Shown one piece after another: positions 22,238 through 33,261 of a DNA stretch of 64,000 nt. Each line of letters starts with the position of its first letter. Position 1 is the first letter of the stretch. The stretch comes from Petaurus breviceps papuanus. Lineage: Eukaryota; Chordata; Mammalia; Diprotodontia; Petauridae. The DNA is taken from NCBI GenBank assembly GCA_028583685.1, contig JAMXIF010000003.1, positions 51,228,304 through 51,292,303 on the forward strand, given 5' to 3'. The translations under genes and the position numbers were made by a program. The notes under the pieces were generated by a model. That model searched no databases. It saw nothing but the letters and a program-made list of their open reading frames with translations, and was not told the origin of the DNA.

Positions 22238-22759
22238 TGTAATGGGAATAAAAATTTAAAGATCTTCCCTGCCCCTAGGCTAAAGTGCACCTGGAGCCTG
22301 GGGTGGGAGGCTTGTTTTTCAGTAGATACTTCTTGATTGGCCAGCAAGTCAATAAGGTTGATACATTCTCTGAGCCAGGAGAAGGCTATATAAGCCCTGA
22401 TGTGTAGCTTTGTTTTTAGGCTCACTTTGAGAAGTGTTATGTGATTTGATCCGGATTCTGGGAAGCCGTTGTCCAGAGGCCCCCTGGCTTTGAAACCCAG
22501 ATGTTGTTTGGTATGGATGTAATGGTTGGACAGTTTGAAAACTGTCTACTTGATCTGTTTCTCTGTCTTGATAATTCTGTCTGTATATTCTGAAGTTCAG
22601 GGTGCTGACCTTTTTCCCCTGAACCAGGTAAACGATATACATTTGACTGATTAAAGTAAGCTTGTTAACCCATTTTGACTTGCTTTCCTTTATCAAAGCA
22701 GATCCAAGAACCTGTGTTGGCAGCAAACCCTGAGGACGCTTGGGGTGCTTGCTGCTACA
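22238..22759 (+). mobile_element. Solo LTR, family X, copy 1 (fossil)
   Basis: A 522-bp segment with tgtaat...ctaca ends and a perfect 5-bp TSD, gttcc, at 22,233-22,237 and 22,760-22,764. It contains a TATA box tatataag at 22,387-22,394 and an attaaa poly(A) signal at 22,650-22,655. Two further copies lie at 38,505-39,128 and 41,550-42,088 in opposite orientation. There is no internal retroviral sequence, so it is the product of LTR-LTR recombination. It looks fairly young relative to the L2 it sits in. Confidence 0.9.
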
Positions 22760-22764
22760 GTTCC

Positions 22765-22885
22765 CCATCCTTGTGCTAGAGCTTTTCCTTTCTTCATATC
22801 CCTAGCATCTAGCATGGTTCCCTTAGGCATAAAAGGCACTGAAGAAATGTTTGTTGGGTCTAACTGAATTTGAGAATATATTTCA
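22765..22885 (+). mobile_element. L2 LINE 3' end, right part
   Basis: cctagcatctagcatggttc..ggcataaaaggcactgaagaaatgtttgttgg is the terminal L2 motif, continuing 21,745-22,237 across the solo LTR. Confidence 0.8.
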
Positions 22886-22944
22886 GTATCCTTACTGTCC
22901 CTGTCAGAGAAGGAGTGCTGCTCTACTTAGAAAAAAGAGAGACC

Positions 22945-23262
22945 CGCAATTGGACCCATTCTATGAAAGTCATTTACCTCCTTTGAGTTTCAGTTTCCTC
23001 ATCTATACAATGGGATAATAATGCCTGTTGTACTTCTCTCACAAGATTGTTGTAATGATTAACTAAGATATATATGTATGTATGTATTATATGCATGTAT
23101 ATATGTTCACATATACATGGGCACATGCACACATTTATGTATATGTATGTACACATGTATATATGCATATATACGTGGATATGTGCATGTGTGTGCATAA
23201 TATGTAAAGTACTTTGCAAAACTTAAGGGACAATATAAATACTAGTTATTATTATTACTTGG
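22945..23262 (+). mobile_element. MIR SINE with (TATG)n expansion
   Basis: cctttgagtttcagtttcctcatc, acaatgggataataatgcctg, caagattgttgtaatgatta then, after about 125 bp of tatg/catg repeats (23,068-23,200), gtaaagtactttgcaaaactt and tactagttattattat. The microsatellite grew inside the MIR 3' part. Confidence 0.85.
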
Positions 23263-23509
23263 AGTAATTCCTAGACGCCAAAGAGTCATATTCTCTTGGG
23301 TAAAAGAAGCAAGACTTTTTTTCAGGATATCCTACCCATATTCATGCCTCTCTCCTAGATGACCAGTCAGGAAGCACCTCAGTTTGAGATGACTTTTATA
23401 ATACATGCAGCATCATGGTACCACTGGTTTCCTCTTTGTGTCACTCCATGCTCTTAGCTGGCTGCCCTAATTATGGAAAATATACTCTCCATCCCAAATG
23501 TTCTAATGT

Positions 23510-23675
23510 TGGTTTTTTTTGGGGGGGGGGCCTTTTGGAGGGCAATTGTGGTTAAGTAACTTGCCCAAGGTCACAAGACTAGTTTTTGTGTTAAGTGTCT
23601 GAGGTCCGATTTGAACGCAGGTGCCCCTGACTCTGGGGCCCATGCTCTATTCACTGTGCCACCTAGCCACCCCAA
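23510..23675 (-). mobile_element. tRNA-derived SINE, minus strand
   Basis: T-run and G-run tail, ggagggcaattgtggttaag, tgtctgaggtccgatttgaac, ctattcactgtgccacctagcc. It interrupts a probable L2 3' end that resumes at 23,690. Confidence 0.9.
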
Positions 23676-23689
23676 AAGTGACTCTTCTA

Positions 23690-23815
23690 TTTATTTATGT
23701 TACATCTCCAGTAGCATGGAAACTCCTTGAGGGTAGGAGCTCTTTTCATTTTGCCTTTGTATCCCAGTATGTTTCCTGAGAACAAATTAAGCACTTAATA
23801 TTAACGTCTGCAACA
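23690..23815 (+). mobile_element. L2 LINE 3' end
   Basis: gtagcatggaaactccttgagggtaggagc, tgcctttgtatcccagtatg and caaattaagcacttaat follow the L2 terminus. Confidence 0.65.
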
Positions 23816-24710
23816 TTGAATTAAGTAGGATGAAATTTTTTTAGTAAATGAGCATTTTTTCCCCATTATTCTATAGAGTACTTCATATCATACCCAAGGC
23901 TTTGTTTTTTTATTTTGTTGTTCAACTTCACTTTGGTTTGGTTTCGACTTTTTATTTTTTAAACAGGAAAGTGCAGTGCCATGGATACCTGTTTCTTTAC
24001 CTGTTTTTTTTTTTTACTTTTTTAAAAATTGCATTTGTCCTTTTATCTAATTTAACTCAAAATCCTATCTCATGGGAACTGTCCAGACATATTATAATCC
24101 AGCTTTCAGGTTGCATAGCAATATCTTATAGCATTTGCTAGCAATCTCAAGGCAAACAGTGAGATCTTCCTAGATCAAAATATCAATGAACAAAGTCGAA
24201 CTTCTAAATCTGATCCTGAGAGAGAAAGAGAACACATAGTGAAGCGATTAATGATAGCATTTAGTATTTGTACAAGGCCTTTCACTGCAGGATTTCAGAA
24301 TGCTTTGCAAACAATGAGGTTACTAACTCCTCTCAGAGTATTTTCATTATCCTTTAACTCTTGTCCCACTTGCTTCATTCAAAGAAGCAGGCCCAGAGCC
24401 AGTCACTTAGGCTGAGCAAGTGAAATCTTTACTGACTGGCCCACTTCATTAAATAAACTCAAAAACTGTTTAGTTAAAGAGGTGGCTTGGCCAAGAAAAG
24501 GCTCAATATGGTGTTCATTAACAAGCATTTTGGTCTTTGGTCAAAGAGACCGTAATTGATCTCACTACAGACTCACAAGTTAATCCACACCCTGATATTA
24601 GGCCTCCAAGGCAGTGAAAGAAGGCAATTATCCTGATAAGGGGCTGAAGGTTGAGAATTAAGACAATTTAAAACTTAAAATTTATCATCATTTAAAGGGA
24701 GGGAAATGGA
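23816..24710. other. Unassigned AT-rich DNA
   Basis: A 97-codon Phe/Leu-rich frame at 23,848-24,141 reflects T-runs. I see no gene or named repeat. 24,360-24,700 is repeat-free. Confidence 0.4.
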
Positions 24711-24714
24711 TATA

Positions 24715-24800
24715 AGGAAATAAGCATTTATTAACCACCTACTATATGCCAGGTCCTGTGCTAAGCACTTTTACAAATATTTTATTACTTGATCATTTGT
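24715..24800 (-). mobile_element. L2/MIR 3'-end fragment
   Basis: aagcatttattaaccacctactatatgccagg..tgtgctaagcactttta is the shared 3' signature in reverse complement. Confidence 0.7.
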
Positions 24801-24879
24801 TATAGTTCGGGGTCATAATTACTCAGGATAATTCCCTCTCACTTCACTCCAGAATCACTGGATAGAATCATCAATCCTA

Positions 24880-25400
24880 TGAATATAGTAAAACTATTTA
24901 TAGCAGCAAAGTGCTGCTTTATGATAGCAAAGAGCAGGAATTGAAAGGAGATGCCCAAAGAATGGAGAACTGTCCAACAGATTGTGGTATATTATTATGC
25001 TGTAAGATATAATGAATATGAGGAATTCAGAGAAGCATAGGAAGATTTGTATGAACTGATGTATGATGAAGTAAGTAGAATCAGGAAACCATTATACACA
25101 ATGAACATAAACAGGTAAATCAAAACAACATCAAAAACTATTTCTGTATAATTATATTGAATAAGCTTAGCACTTGAAATGAGACAAGAAAGTGTACCTC
25201 CTTCCTGTCTTTGCAAATGCTAGGAACCATAGGTATAAAACATTGCCTATATGGTCAATATTTAGTTGATGTATTGATTGGTTTAGCTGAACTGGATTGT
25301 TTTTTTATTCTTTGTTGTTTATTCTTCATTACAAAGGATGAATTGCTGGGATAGAGAAGCACGTATTTTGAAATGAAAACATAAAATAGGAAATATCAAT
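24880..25400 (+). mobile_element. L1 3' end
   Basis: gcagcaaagtgctgctttatgatagc, ccaacagattgtggtatattattatgctgtaag, then gaactgatgtatgatgaagtaagtagaatcagg are the ORF2 C-terminus and 3'UTR blocks of marsupial L1. A ttgattggtttagctgaactgg block and T-rich tail follow. It is older than the copy at 3,943. Confidence 0.75.
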
Positions 25401-25815
25401 AATTATTTTAAAGAAAATGAATGGACAAAGAGTCCTGATGGCAACTTAGATAGAATAAGTGAAAATTATAATACTTGATGCCTTGAAATTAATTTAATTA
25501 CTTACTTTGTTCAATTGACTATTGATATTCAATTCTAAATTTTAGCAAAACATTTGATTATAAGTTGCTAAATAAAGGGAATAGAATTATAGAATCTATA
25601 AATTATAAGACTTCTAAATTTATCTTTTCTGATCCTTACCTAGATCATTAATCTGACCTCCAAAAAAGCACTGAAAGTCAGAGGATAAAGGTTGAAATTA
25701 TTTGAAATGAAGATAGTATAAAATAGAAAACAATGATAATTTTTTAAAAGGAAAATAAATTGACAAAGAATTGTTATAATAACTTACATGGGATAAGTAA
25801 AAATTGGAATAAACT
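25388..25815. repeat. Diverged direct repeat of about 95 bp
   Basis: 25,388-25,480 and 25,720-25,815 share taaaatag.aaa..caat, aaag.aaaat..atgacaaag and ggataagtgaaaat-type blocks in the same order, about 335 bp apart. The copies are clearly diverged. The family is unknown. Confidence 0.4.
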
Positions 25816-26310
25816 TAGTTTTATCATTTTTAATATGGAATTGGACAAGATGGCTCCTGAGGTCCTTTCAGTTCTAAAGCTATGATTCCATTTTGATTTA
25901 AATAATAAATTAAGTACTCTCCACTAAAGCCCTATTCTTATATCTTGGATATGCAGATGACCTTGAGTTCACCAAGGCTGTTCCAGCAAAATCCAAATTC
26001 AGTAAGTTTCTACAATAATGCTAAGGCTTCAAATTTAGGATGAAGAACTTTAGCCTGAGAGCTGAAGATCACTCTAGTTAAATTCAGAAAGGCCCATCAC
26101 TTACTTGACTGTAGATTGTTGAATCTTTTGGCTAAGGATTCTTTCAAAAGCCATCTACTATCCCTCTTCTTCTTCTCTCCCTCCACACACCTCAACATTT
26201 CTGTTCTCACCAAAGCTTCATTAATTTTATTCTATTTTTTATTCCAAAATTAAATACTAAAAAAAGAAAAAGAAAGAAAAAAATTGTAAACATTTTGAAA
26301 TATACCCTTG
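25816..26310. other. Unassigned AT-rich DNA
   Basis: I see no gene or recognised repeat. Confidence 0.4.
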
Positions 26311-26556
26311 TTTTGTTGTTCAATCTTTTCAAACTCTTTGTCACCCTATTTGGGGTTTTCTTTGCAAATATTCTGGACTGGGTTGGCATTTTCTTTTTCA
26401 GTTCATCTTATAGGTGAGGAAACTGACACAAAAAGGGTTAAGTGACTCGTCCAAGGTCACACAGCTAGAAAACATCTGAGGCCAGATTTGAACCCAGGAA
26501 GGTCAGTCTTTTTGACTCCAGGCCCAACATGCTATCCACTGTGCCACCTAACTACT
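26311..26556 (-). mobile_element. MAR1-type CORE-SINE, minus strand
   Basis: ttgttgttcaatcttttc, cctatttggggttttctttgc, ggcattttctttttcagttcatc, aggtcacacagctag, ctatccactgtgccacctaac: full MAR1 in reverse complement. Confidence 0.85.
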
Positions 26557-26719
26557 CTTCTAGCAGAATATGAAAGAACTGTACATGAAACAGTGAATCT
26601 CCATTTCGTACTTGCTTTTTTGAAAAATGTATAATAAATTTGAAATGTAATAAATTCCACACGTTAATTTCAAAACTGTCCTGCTGGCCTGTGACACCTT
26701 CAGAACTTTCTTCTGTTCT

Positions 26720-27230
26720 TTTCTGTTTTTTAAAAAATTATGTTCAATGGCCCTCTTTTCTTTTTGCATCACTAGTATTTATCTCCCTCTTCCCCTAATC
26801 CCTTTCCAATTAAAAACCAAGAGAAAGAGGGAGAAAAATGTCCCTTATAGCAAGTAAGAATAGTCAAGCAAAATTAAGCTACACAGTGCCATATCCAAAA
26901 ATGTCTGTCTGTCTCTTTCTGTAGCTTGAGTTCATCTCTTCTCTGTCAAGAGGCAGGAAAGATGCTTTATCCTTGGTTCTCTAGAGAAACCATAGGCCAT
27001 TGCATTAAGCAAAGTTCTTAGGTCTTTCAAAGTTGTTTTTCTTTACAATGTTTTTGTGTTCACACACATTGCTCTCCTAGTTCTGCTCACTTTGTCATGC
27101 ATCTCTTCCTATTGCCCAGAATTCTCCAAAATAAATTCTTTGTCATTTCTTAGGCACAAAAATCCTCCATCACATTTATATATCTCATTTTGCTCAATCA
27201 TCCCCTAGTTGGTGGGTACACAGCCTTAGA
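26720..27230 (-). mobile_element. L1 3' region, minus strand
   Basis: Plus strand ctccctcttcccctaatccc..accaagagaaa (3'UTR), tagttctgctcactttgtcatgc and tcaatcatcccctagttggtggg (ORF2 C-terminal region) are reverse complements of marsupial L1. Confidence 0.7.
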
Positions 27231-28379
27231 TTTTAGTTTTTTGTTTTTCTTTTCCTCCTTTCCCCTTTTAATCTTCCCTTCAGGATCATAAGATTTGTTT
27301 TGGCTGTATTTATTTCCTACCTGGTATTATCCTTTCTGTTCAATTTGATATATATCTACACCAAACTCTTTGTTGTATGTGTTGAACCCTCGATTGTCCT
27401 GTTCAAATTAGAGTGTTTCATCTGATGCTTCTTTCATGTTTATATTCTCTTTTATATTGCACCCCAATATTGAGAAAGAAATAGAAACTCTATCCCTTCC
27501 TTCCTCCTTTCTATACTACTGTGTTCCTTTTTTCTTCTCATGTATTCCCCTTCTTAAAACCCTCAGAATATAACCAATCAAAACAGAATCAAACCAGCCC
27601 TCTTTTTCCTACTGAATTCCCTCAAAACCATTGAAGAAATTAAGGTTCTGAAGGAACACTTGTTTATTCTCTCCCTACTAGAATGCTAGCCTTGAATCAT
27701 CTTGCTACCCCTTCCAATAACTAAATTAAATTTATCTTTCTAATGTTCTGTCTGCTCTTGTGTTTGAGTTTCAAACTTCCTACTCAGCACTGTTCTTTAT
27801 TTTATTAGAAATACTTGAAAGCTTTTCTTTTACATTAGAGGTCTATTTCCCCCAACCCCAACCTCTTTTAGGAGTACAGTAAGTTTACAGGGAATGTGGG
27901 AATGTTATTTTTGGCTGCAAACCTGGATCTTTTACCTTCTTGAATATTATGTTTTGAAACTGTAGTAGTCAGTCCAGCTTTGTCTGACCCTAGGTCCCCT
28001 AGATTCCAAAACTAACCTCCCCTACTGCTGTACCTTTGAGGCACCGAATACTGGATCTTCCCGGCATTCTATGATATCTGAGGAGAAAGTGCTTAAAAAC
28101 ATTGGAGCTTCTGGGCACCTGGTCTACAGTGACTTGGGCATTGCCAGGCCACTCTGGTTGCTGCCTTTCCTAGAGACTTCAAAATTGCTACCTCTAGAAC
28201 ACAGAGTCTTTCAAACTGCTTGAAGCTCTGAGCCATTATTAGACTAGAAGTCTGGGCTTGTGCTGGAGATGGCTTTGCTGGTGGGCCCCTTTGTCATCTG
28301 TAGGCTTCTAGCTGACATTTTGTGCAGTAATGGGCAGAAGTCATCTACTGTAGTTTCTTGGATTTTTTTTAGTCATTAT
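27231..28379. other. Unassigned; left part possibly L1/HAL1 3'UTR
   Basis: 27,231-27,960 is T/C-rich with ccttccttcctcctttctatac and resembles the 3'UTR style of the HAL1 at 30,462, but I cannot align it securely. 27,960-28,370 is unassigned. No gene is seen. Confidence 0.3.
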
Positions 28380-28535
28380 TCATTTTGTTGTTGAATGTCT
28401 AGACTTTAAAAAAAAAGTGATGACAAAATGTTAGTAATACAGATTAAACTTTAAAATATGTCCTGTACCACTTTTCAAAGAACTGGTTGTGAAAACTTTA
28501 CCAGCAAACCTTTGGTGAGAGGCATAGAAAACATG
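28380..28535 (+). repeat. Ancient dispersed repeat, copy 2
   Basis: tgacaaaatgttagtaatacagattaaactt..aaaatatgt and aagaactggttgtgaaaac..taccagcaaacc match copy 1 at 14,505-14,640. Confidence 0.5.
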
Positions 28536-28539
28536 AAAA

Positions 28540-29255
28540 TATGAGGAATGGGTTTGTTTAGCCTGGAGAAGAGGAGACCTAACAGTGACATGAAGTCAAT
28601 CTTCAAGTGTCTGAAGGGTTATCAAGTGAAAGGGTGACTACAGTTATCCCATCCACATTTCTGGGTTAGTGATGCAGTGCCTCCATGATCTGGAATATTT
28701 GCATAAAATTTTTTTGGCCCTCCCTTCATACCACATAAGAAGTTTGAATTTTTCTTTTTCTTTTATGGAGTGTTTGTAGTACTTTGTTGTAAACTTTGGG
28801 TTGATATTATACAATACTGCAAATATATTTTATGCATTTCTGAGTTTCTAAACTTTTTCTCTGTCATCTGCTGGCCTTTGCATGTCATTTGCAGCTTCCA
28901 CAAAGCTCCCCCAAAATTGCAATTTAATTTCTGATGCTGACCTGCGATATATTAAAACTGCAATAGGGAAAGTCCTGATATGGAAGGGATAACTGCCCTG
29001 AGGGCAGAACTGAGAATAGTGAGTGGAAGTTGCAGAGAGATAGATTCAGGCTTCATTTAAGAAATAACTTCCTGCCAATTAGATCTATCCAAAGAGGAAT
29101 GGTCTCTCTTGGGACATAGTGGCTGGTCCTCATTAGAGGTCTTCAAAGTACATGTGACCATTTTTAAGGAGGTTGTAGAGGGACTTCTTGGTCATGTATT
29201 ATTTAGACCAGATAGCCTCTGTGGCTCCTTCCACCTCTAATGTGCTATGATTTAA
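28540..29255 (+). mobile_element. L3/CR1-type LINE 3' region
   Basis: cctggagaagaggagacct, tcttcaagtgtctgaaggg, agggcagaactgagaatagtgag.ggaagttgcagag, aacttcctgcc, ggtcttcaaagtacatg.gacca and ttccacctctaatg.gctatg are the ordered blocks of the mammalian L3/CR1 3' end. A DNA transposon splits it at 28,641-28,995. Confidence 0.8.
28641..28995. mobile_element. Non-autonomous DNA transposon, 355 bp, TIR cagttatccc
   Basis: The left terminus cagttatcccatccacat and the inverted right terminus cagttatcccttccatat differ at two of 18 positions. The left flank is TA, as in Tc1/mariner-type (Tigger or Tc2-like) elements; the right flank is no longer TA. The interior is AT-rich without an open frame. 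It interrupts an L3, whose sequence resumes on the other side, so the limits are well defined. Confidence 0.8.
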
Positions 29256-29465
29256 AGAGGGACTTACTATAGAAATTTCTTCCAGTCATGGAACTTTTCC
29301 CTACTTCTCACATACAGCTCAATCCTCCTGAACTGCTGACCTATAAATCTATTTATAAATAATGAGTATCAACATCAGTTTTGTAAGATAAGCAGCATAG
29401 TGGGAGAAAAATAAACAAACACTGGGTCTGAGATCATACATGTGTAATTCAGAGCTGAAAGGAAC
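29256..29465. other. Unassigned DNA
   Basis: I see nothing identifiable. Confidence 0.4.
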
Positions 29466-29469
29466 CTTA

Positions 29470-30110
29470 GACGCCACTTATATTACACGAACTGATGCCG
29501 AGTGAAGGGAGAAGAGCCAGGAGGACATTGTACACAGTAACAGCACCATTGTGCAATGACCAACATTGATAGACTTGGCTCTTTTCAGTAATACAATGAT
29601 CTAAGACAATTCCAAAAGGCTCAAGATGGAATACGCTATCTATCTACATGTAGAGAAAGAACTCTACAATCTGAATACACATCAAAGCATACTGCTTTCT
29701 CTTTTTTTTTCTTTCTCGTGGTTTTTCCCTTTTGTTCTGATTTATCTTCCACAACATGACTAACATGGAAATATGTTTACTATGATTGTACATGTATAGC
29801 CTATATCAGATTGATTGCAGCCTTTGGGAATGGGATAGGGAGAGAAAAAGAAATTTGGAGCTCAAAATCTTATAAAAGTGAATATTGAGGGGTGACTAGA
29901 TGGTGCAATTAATAGACTGCTGGCCCTGGAATCAGGAGGACCTGAGTTCGAATGTGTCCTCAGACACTTAACACTTACAAACCATGTGACCTAGTGCAAG
30001 TCACTTAACCATAATTTCCTTGCTTTCCCCCTCCAAAAAGAAAAAAAGAAGTGAATATTGAAAACTCACTTTACATGTAATTAGAAAAAATAAAATACTA
30101 TCAAGAAGCC
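29470..30110 (+). mobile_element. L1 3' end, split by a SINE
   Basis: gaactgatgccgagtgaag, gccaggaggacattgtacacag, acaatgatctaagacaattcc, gagaaagaactctacaat and aatttggagctcaaaatcttat are the marsupial L1 3'UTR. It ends catgtaattagaaaaaataaaat at 30,075-30,102. A SINE lies at 29,889-30,048. Confidence 0.9.
29889..30048 (+). mobile_element. tRNA-derived SINE with 13-bp TSD
   Basis: Head ggggtgactagatggtgc, gacctgagttcgaatgtg, gacacttaacacttac, A-rich tail. The perfect TSD aagtgaatattga sits at 29,876-29,888 and 30,049-30,061. It is inserted within the L1 3'UTR. Confidence 0.95.
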
Positions 30111-30245
30111 ACTTAGATTAATCCTCTAATTTTATAAATGCATAAAATGGGGACCTAAGAGGTTGTGACTCATCTAAAGTTATAGAGATAGTTATTAACA
30201 AAGGTTTGAAAGAAGGTCCACTGCTTTTGCCACCATGTTATGGTT
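30100..30245 (-). mobile_element. MIR-like fragment
   Basis: cctctaattttataaatgcataaaatggggacc, gactcatctaaagttatagag, tttgaaagaaggtccactgc follow a decayed MIR-type element in reverse complement. Confidence 0.5.
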
Positions 30246-30349
30246 TTTCTCAAAAACAAAAAAAAGGACCTCTTTTTGGATCATGGCTCTGGAACTTATC
30301 TATGTGATCTCAACAAGTCACATTTCCAGACTTAGTTGTATCAACTGTC

Positions 30350-30461
30350 AGTGAGTCAATAAAAATTTATTAAGAGCCTACTATGTGCCACACACTGTGT
30401 TAAGTGCTGGGAATACAAAGAAAGGTTAAAAATTATCTTTCCTCTTCACAAACTCATATTC
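30350..30461 (-). mobile_element. L2/CR1-type LINE, 3' terminus
   Basis: gagtcaataaaaatttattaag, cctactatgtgccac, ctgtgttaagtgctgggaatac is the 3' end of the minus-strand LINE that continues at 33,276-35,060 after the HAL1 insertion. Confidence 0.85.
30448..30461. repeat. HAL1 target-site duplication, left
   Basis: acaaactcatattc matches acaaattcatattc at 33,262-33,275 with one difference. Confidence 0.9.
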
Positions 30462-31491
30462 TTTTTTTAAATTTTTTTTTTCAAATGCTTTATTAACTTC
30501 TGATTTATATCATTCATTTCGGCCAGATTTTGAGTTACAAATTTTCTCCCCATTTTTCCCCTATCCACCGACCCAAAATAGCAGTCCCACAGGATATCCC
30601 CTCCTCCAATCTGCTCTCTCCCATATTTTCTCCGAAACCCCTTTTGACTTTTCCAGTGGATCTCTATGCCCCAGTGCCTGTATATCTTATTTCCCCATTA
30701 CGTGTAAAATAGTATTAACAATAGTATATATATTTGAGTATTTGATTTGAAAACTTTGAATTCAATATTCATTCTCTTCCTCCCTTATCTCCCACCCTTA
30801 CTGGGAAGATAAGCAGTTCAGTATAGGTTGTACATGTGTGGCTAATGCAAAACAATAACATAGTAGATGTATTGTAAAAGACTGACTATATTTCCATCCC
30901 ACCTCCCACTTGTTCTATTCTCTACTTTGATTCCGTCCCTTTTTGAAAGTGGGTGCTCCCAACTTCGATCCTCCCAAGCCTGCCCTCCCCTCCATCCTCC
31001 TCTCTCTCATCCCCTTCCCCCCCTACTCTCCTGGGGGGTGAGATACCCTACTTAGTGTGTATTTCATTCCCTCCTCAAGCCAAATTCAATGGGAATAAGG
31101 TTGACCCATTCCCTTTTGCCTTCCTATTCTTCCCCTCCATTGTAACCATTTTCCCTTGGCTCTTCTATATGAGATAGTTTACCCCATTCTGTCTCTCTCC
31201 ATCTGCTCTCATTATATTCCTCTCTCACCTCTTAATATCACCTTTTAAGTATTATCCCTTCCTGTTAAATTGGTCATGTGCCCTCTATCTATGTATACCT
31301 GTAAACATATATACACACATTCACATATGTATTCATATGCCCATATACCCTCATATATAGACATATACATTTCTATTCCCTTCAACTACTGAGAAAAGTT
31401 TCATAAGTTACAATTATTGTTTTTCCATGTAGGAATGTTAATAGTTCAACTTTGATAAGTTCCTTATGATTTCTTTTTCCTCTTTACCTTC

Positions 31492-32619
31492 TCATGCTTC
31501 TCTTGCTTCTTGTATCTGAATATCAAATTTTCTATTCAACTCTTGTCTTTTCAGCAAGAATGCTTGAAAGTCCTCTATTCCACTGAATGACCATATTTTC
31601 CCCTGAAACATGATACTCAGTTTTACTGGGTAGGTGACTCTTGGTTTTAATCCCAGCTCCTTTGACCTCCAGAATATCATATTCTAAGCCCTTCAATCCC
31701 TCAGTGTAGAAGCTGCCAGATCTTGGGTTATCCTGATTGTGTTTCCACAATATTCAAATTGTTTCTTCCTGACTTCTTGTAATATACTCTCCTTAATCTG
31801 GTAATTCCAGAACCTGGCTATAATATTCCTAGGAGTTTTCTTTTTGGAATTTTTTTCAGGAGGTGATTGGTGGATTCTTTCAACCTCTATTTTGCCCCCT
31901 GGTTCTAAAACATCAGGGCAATTTTCTTTGAATACTTCCTGGAGGATGATTTCTAGGTTCTTACTTTGATCATGGCTTTCAGGTAGTCCAATAATTTTTA
32001 AATTCTCTCTCCTGGATCTGTTTTCCAGGTTAGTGGTTTTTCCCATGAGATATTTCACATTGCCTTCTATTCTTTCATTTGTTTGGATCTGTTTAATAGC
32101 ATCTTGATTTCTCATAAAGTCATTAGCTTCCATTTGCCCCAATCTAACTCTGAAGCAATGATTCTCCTCATTGAGCTTCTGAGATTCTTTTTCCATCTGG
32201 CAAATTCAGCTTTTTAAGGCATTCTTCTCCTCATTGCCTTTTTGAGCCTCCTTTGCCATTTGAGTTATTCTATTTTTTAAGGTGATATTTTCCTCAGTCA
32301 GGCTGTTGACTCTCATTTCATAATTTTCTTGCATTGTTCTCATTTCTCTTCCCAATTTTTCCTCCACTTCTCTTATTTGCTTCTTAAGGTCCTCTATGTC
32401 CTGTAACCAGCTTCTATTTTTCCTGGAAGCTTTTAGTGCAGGAGTTCTGACTTCACTGTTTTCCTCCTGTTCCATGCTTTGCTCCTTTTTGTCCCCAGAA
32501 TAGGAGTCTAATATCTGCTTTGTTTCCTTTGCCTGGTCATGTCGCCCCTCAGTCACTTGACCCCTGGGGTTTTTGCCACAGTAGGACTCTGCCACCAGAC
32601 AGGGGAGCTTTCTTCCCAA
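31492..32619 (-). pseudogene. HAL1/L1 ORF1 (RNA-binding protein), three stops
   Basis: One continuous minus-strand frame of about 375 codons encodes an L1 ORF1p-type RNA chaperone. From the N-terminus: a long heptad-rich coiled coil (about 32,450-32,060, IREVEEKLGREMRTM), an RRM with NLKIIGLPES (about 32,006-31,977), and the C-terminal domain with TPRNIIARFWNYQIKES (about 31,845-31,790) and LKPRVTYPVKLSIMFQGK (about 31,650-31,595). Stops at 32,206-32,208, 31,693-31,695 and 31,684-31,686 break it without shifting frame. Two look like CGA to TGA changes and one TGG to TAG, as expected from CpG-type decay. The true start codon is unresolved: an ATG at about 32,538 is in another frame. The protein would normally trimerise and coat its RNA in cytoplasmic RNPs. 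Confidence 0.85.
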
Positions 32620-33261
32620 ATGCTGGAGTTTTCTCAGCTGCTGGAGGTATTAGATGGGTGCCCTCTATGAGGTCTCTACACACTCTGGCAAGCTGGACAC
32701 ACACCCCAGGACCTCCACCCTAGACTGCAATCCAGATCCAAGCAGGTTAAAGCAAGAGTGATTACCCCTCAGACTGGTGCTTGGTCCCCCTACACTCTGC
32801 AGGCCAGGAGCTGAAGCTGCCACATGGCACTGGCTGGTAGTGCTGGCATCTCAGTGGCTTCTCACCCCGGGGGCAAAAGCCACTCACTTCCACTTACTGG
32901 GTCCCAAAGTCCAGACTGCACTGACCTCTCACTTTTTCCTTTGCATCTATGTGTTGATAAATCTGGAAAGGGCCACAGCTGCTGCTGATCTGGAGTCCAT
33001 CTCGCAGGTACCTGGTCAGACCTGCCCTGGGGCTATAGCCTTGGTTGTGGGGCTGAGCTCAGCTCCCAGAGCGCTGTGCTGGCTGATTCCTGGGCCTTCT
33101 GGGCTGTCCTCAGTGGGAAGTTAGCTTCTCTGTGTCATTTTGTGGCTTCTGCAGCTCCAAAGTTTGTTTAGAGTCCCCTTCTTATATGGATTGGGGAAGG
33201 TGGAAGCCGGAGCCACGGGGAGGTCTTGCTTTTACTCCACCATCTTGACTCCTCCCCCTCG
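32620..33261 (-). promoter_or_regulatory. HAL1 5'UTR (internal L1-type promoter)
   Basis: GC-rich, with the YY1-like site at its 5' end. It is closely related to 61,115-61,582, including gtgttgataaatctgg and ggccacagctgctgctgat-type blocks. The 115-codon plus frame at 32,777-33,124 is its antisense shadow; the same shadow exists at 61,169-61,402. Confidence 0.8.

Larger units (their letters stand above)
30462..33261 (-). mobile_element. Full-length half-L1 (HAL1) retrotransposon
   Basis: A 2.8-kb minus-strand element bounded by a 14-bp TSD with one mismatch. In its own direction it has a 5'UTR of about 640 bp (33,261-32,620), L1 ORF1, about 1.03 kb of 3'UTR and an A-rich tail (T-runs at 30,462-30,480). 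A YY1-like ccatcttg site lies at the extreme 5' end (33,240-33,247), as in L1 promoters. The 3'UTR has a G-rich polypurine tract (plus-strand C-rich at about 30,965-31,032), also an L1 hallmark. ORF2 is absent and nothing suggests a recent deletion, which fits the known HAL1 families of mammals, mobilised in trans by L1. An ordinary L1 with ORF2 deleted is the alternative. Confidence 0.85.

Noticed and set aside
32777-33124. 115-codon plus frame at 32.8 kb, with a relative at 61,169-61,402
   Set aside because: Both are antisense to the same L1/HAL1 5'UTR, so the shared peptide reflects repeat homology, not a gene family.
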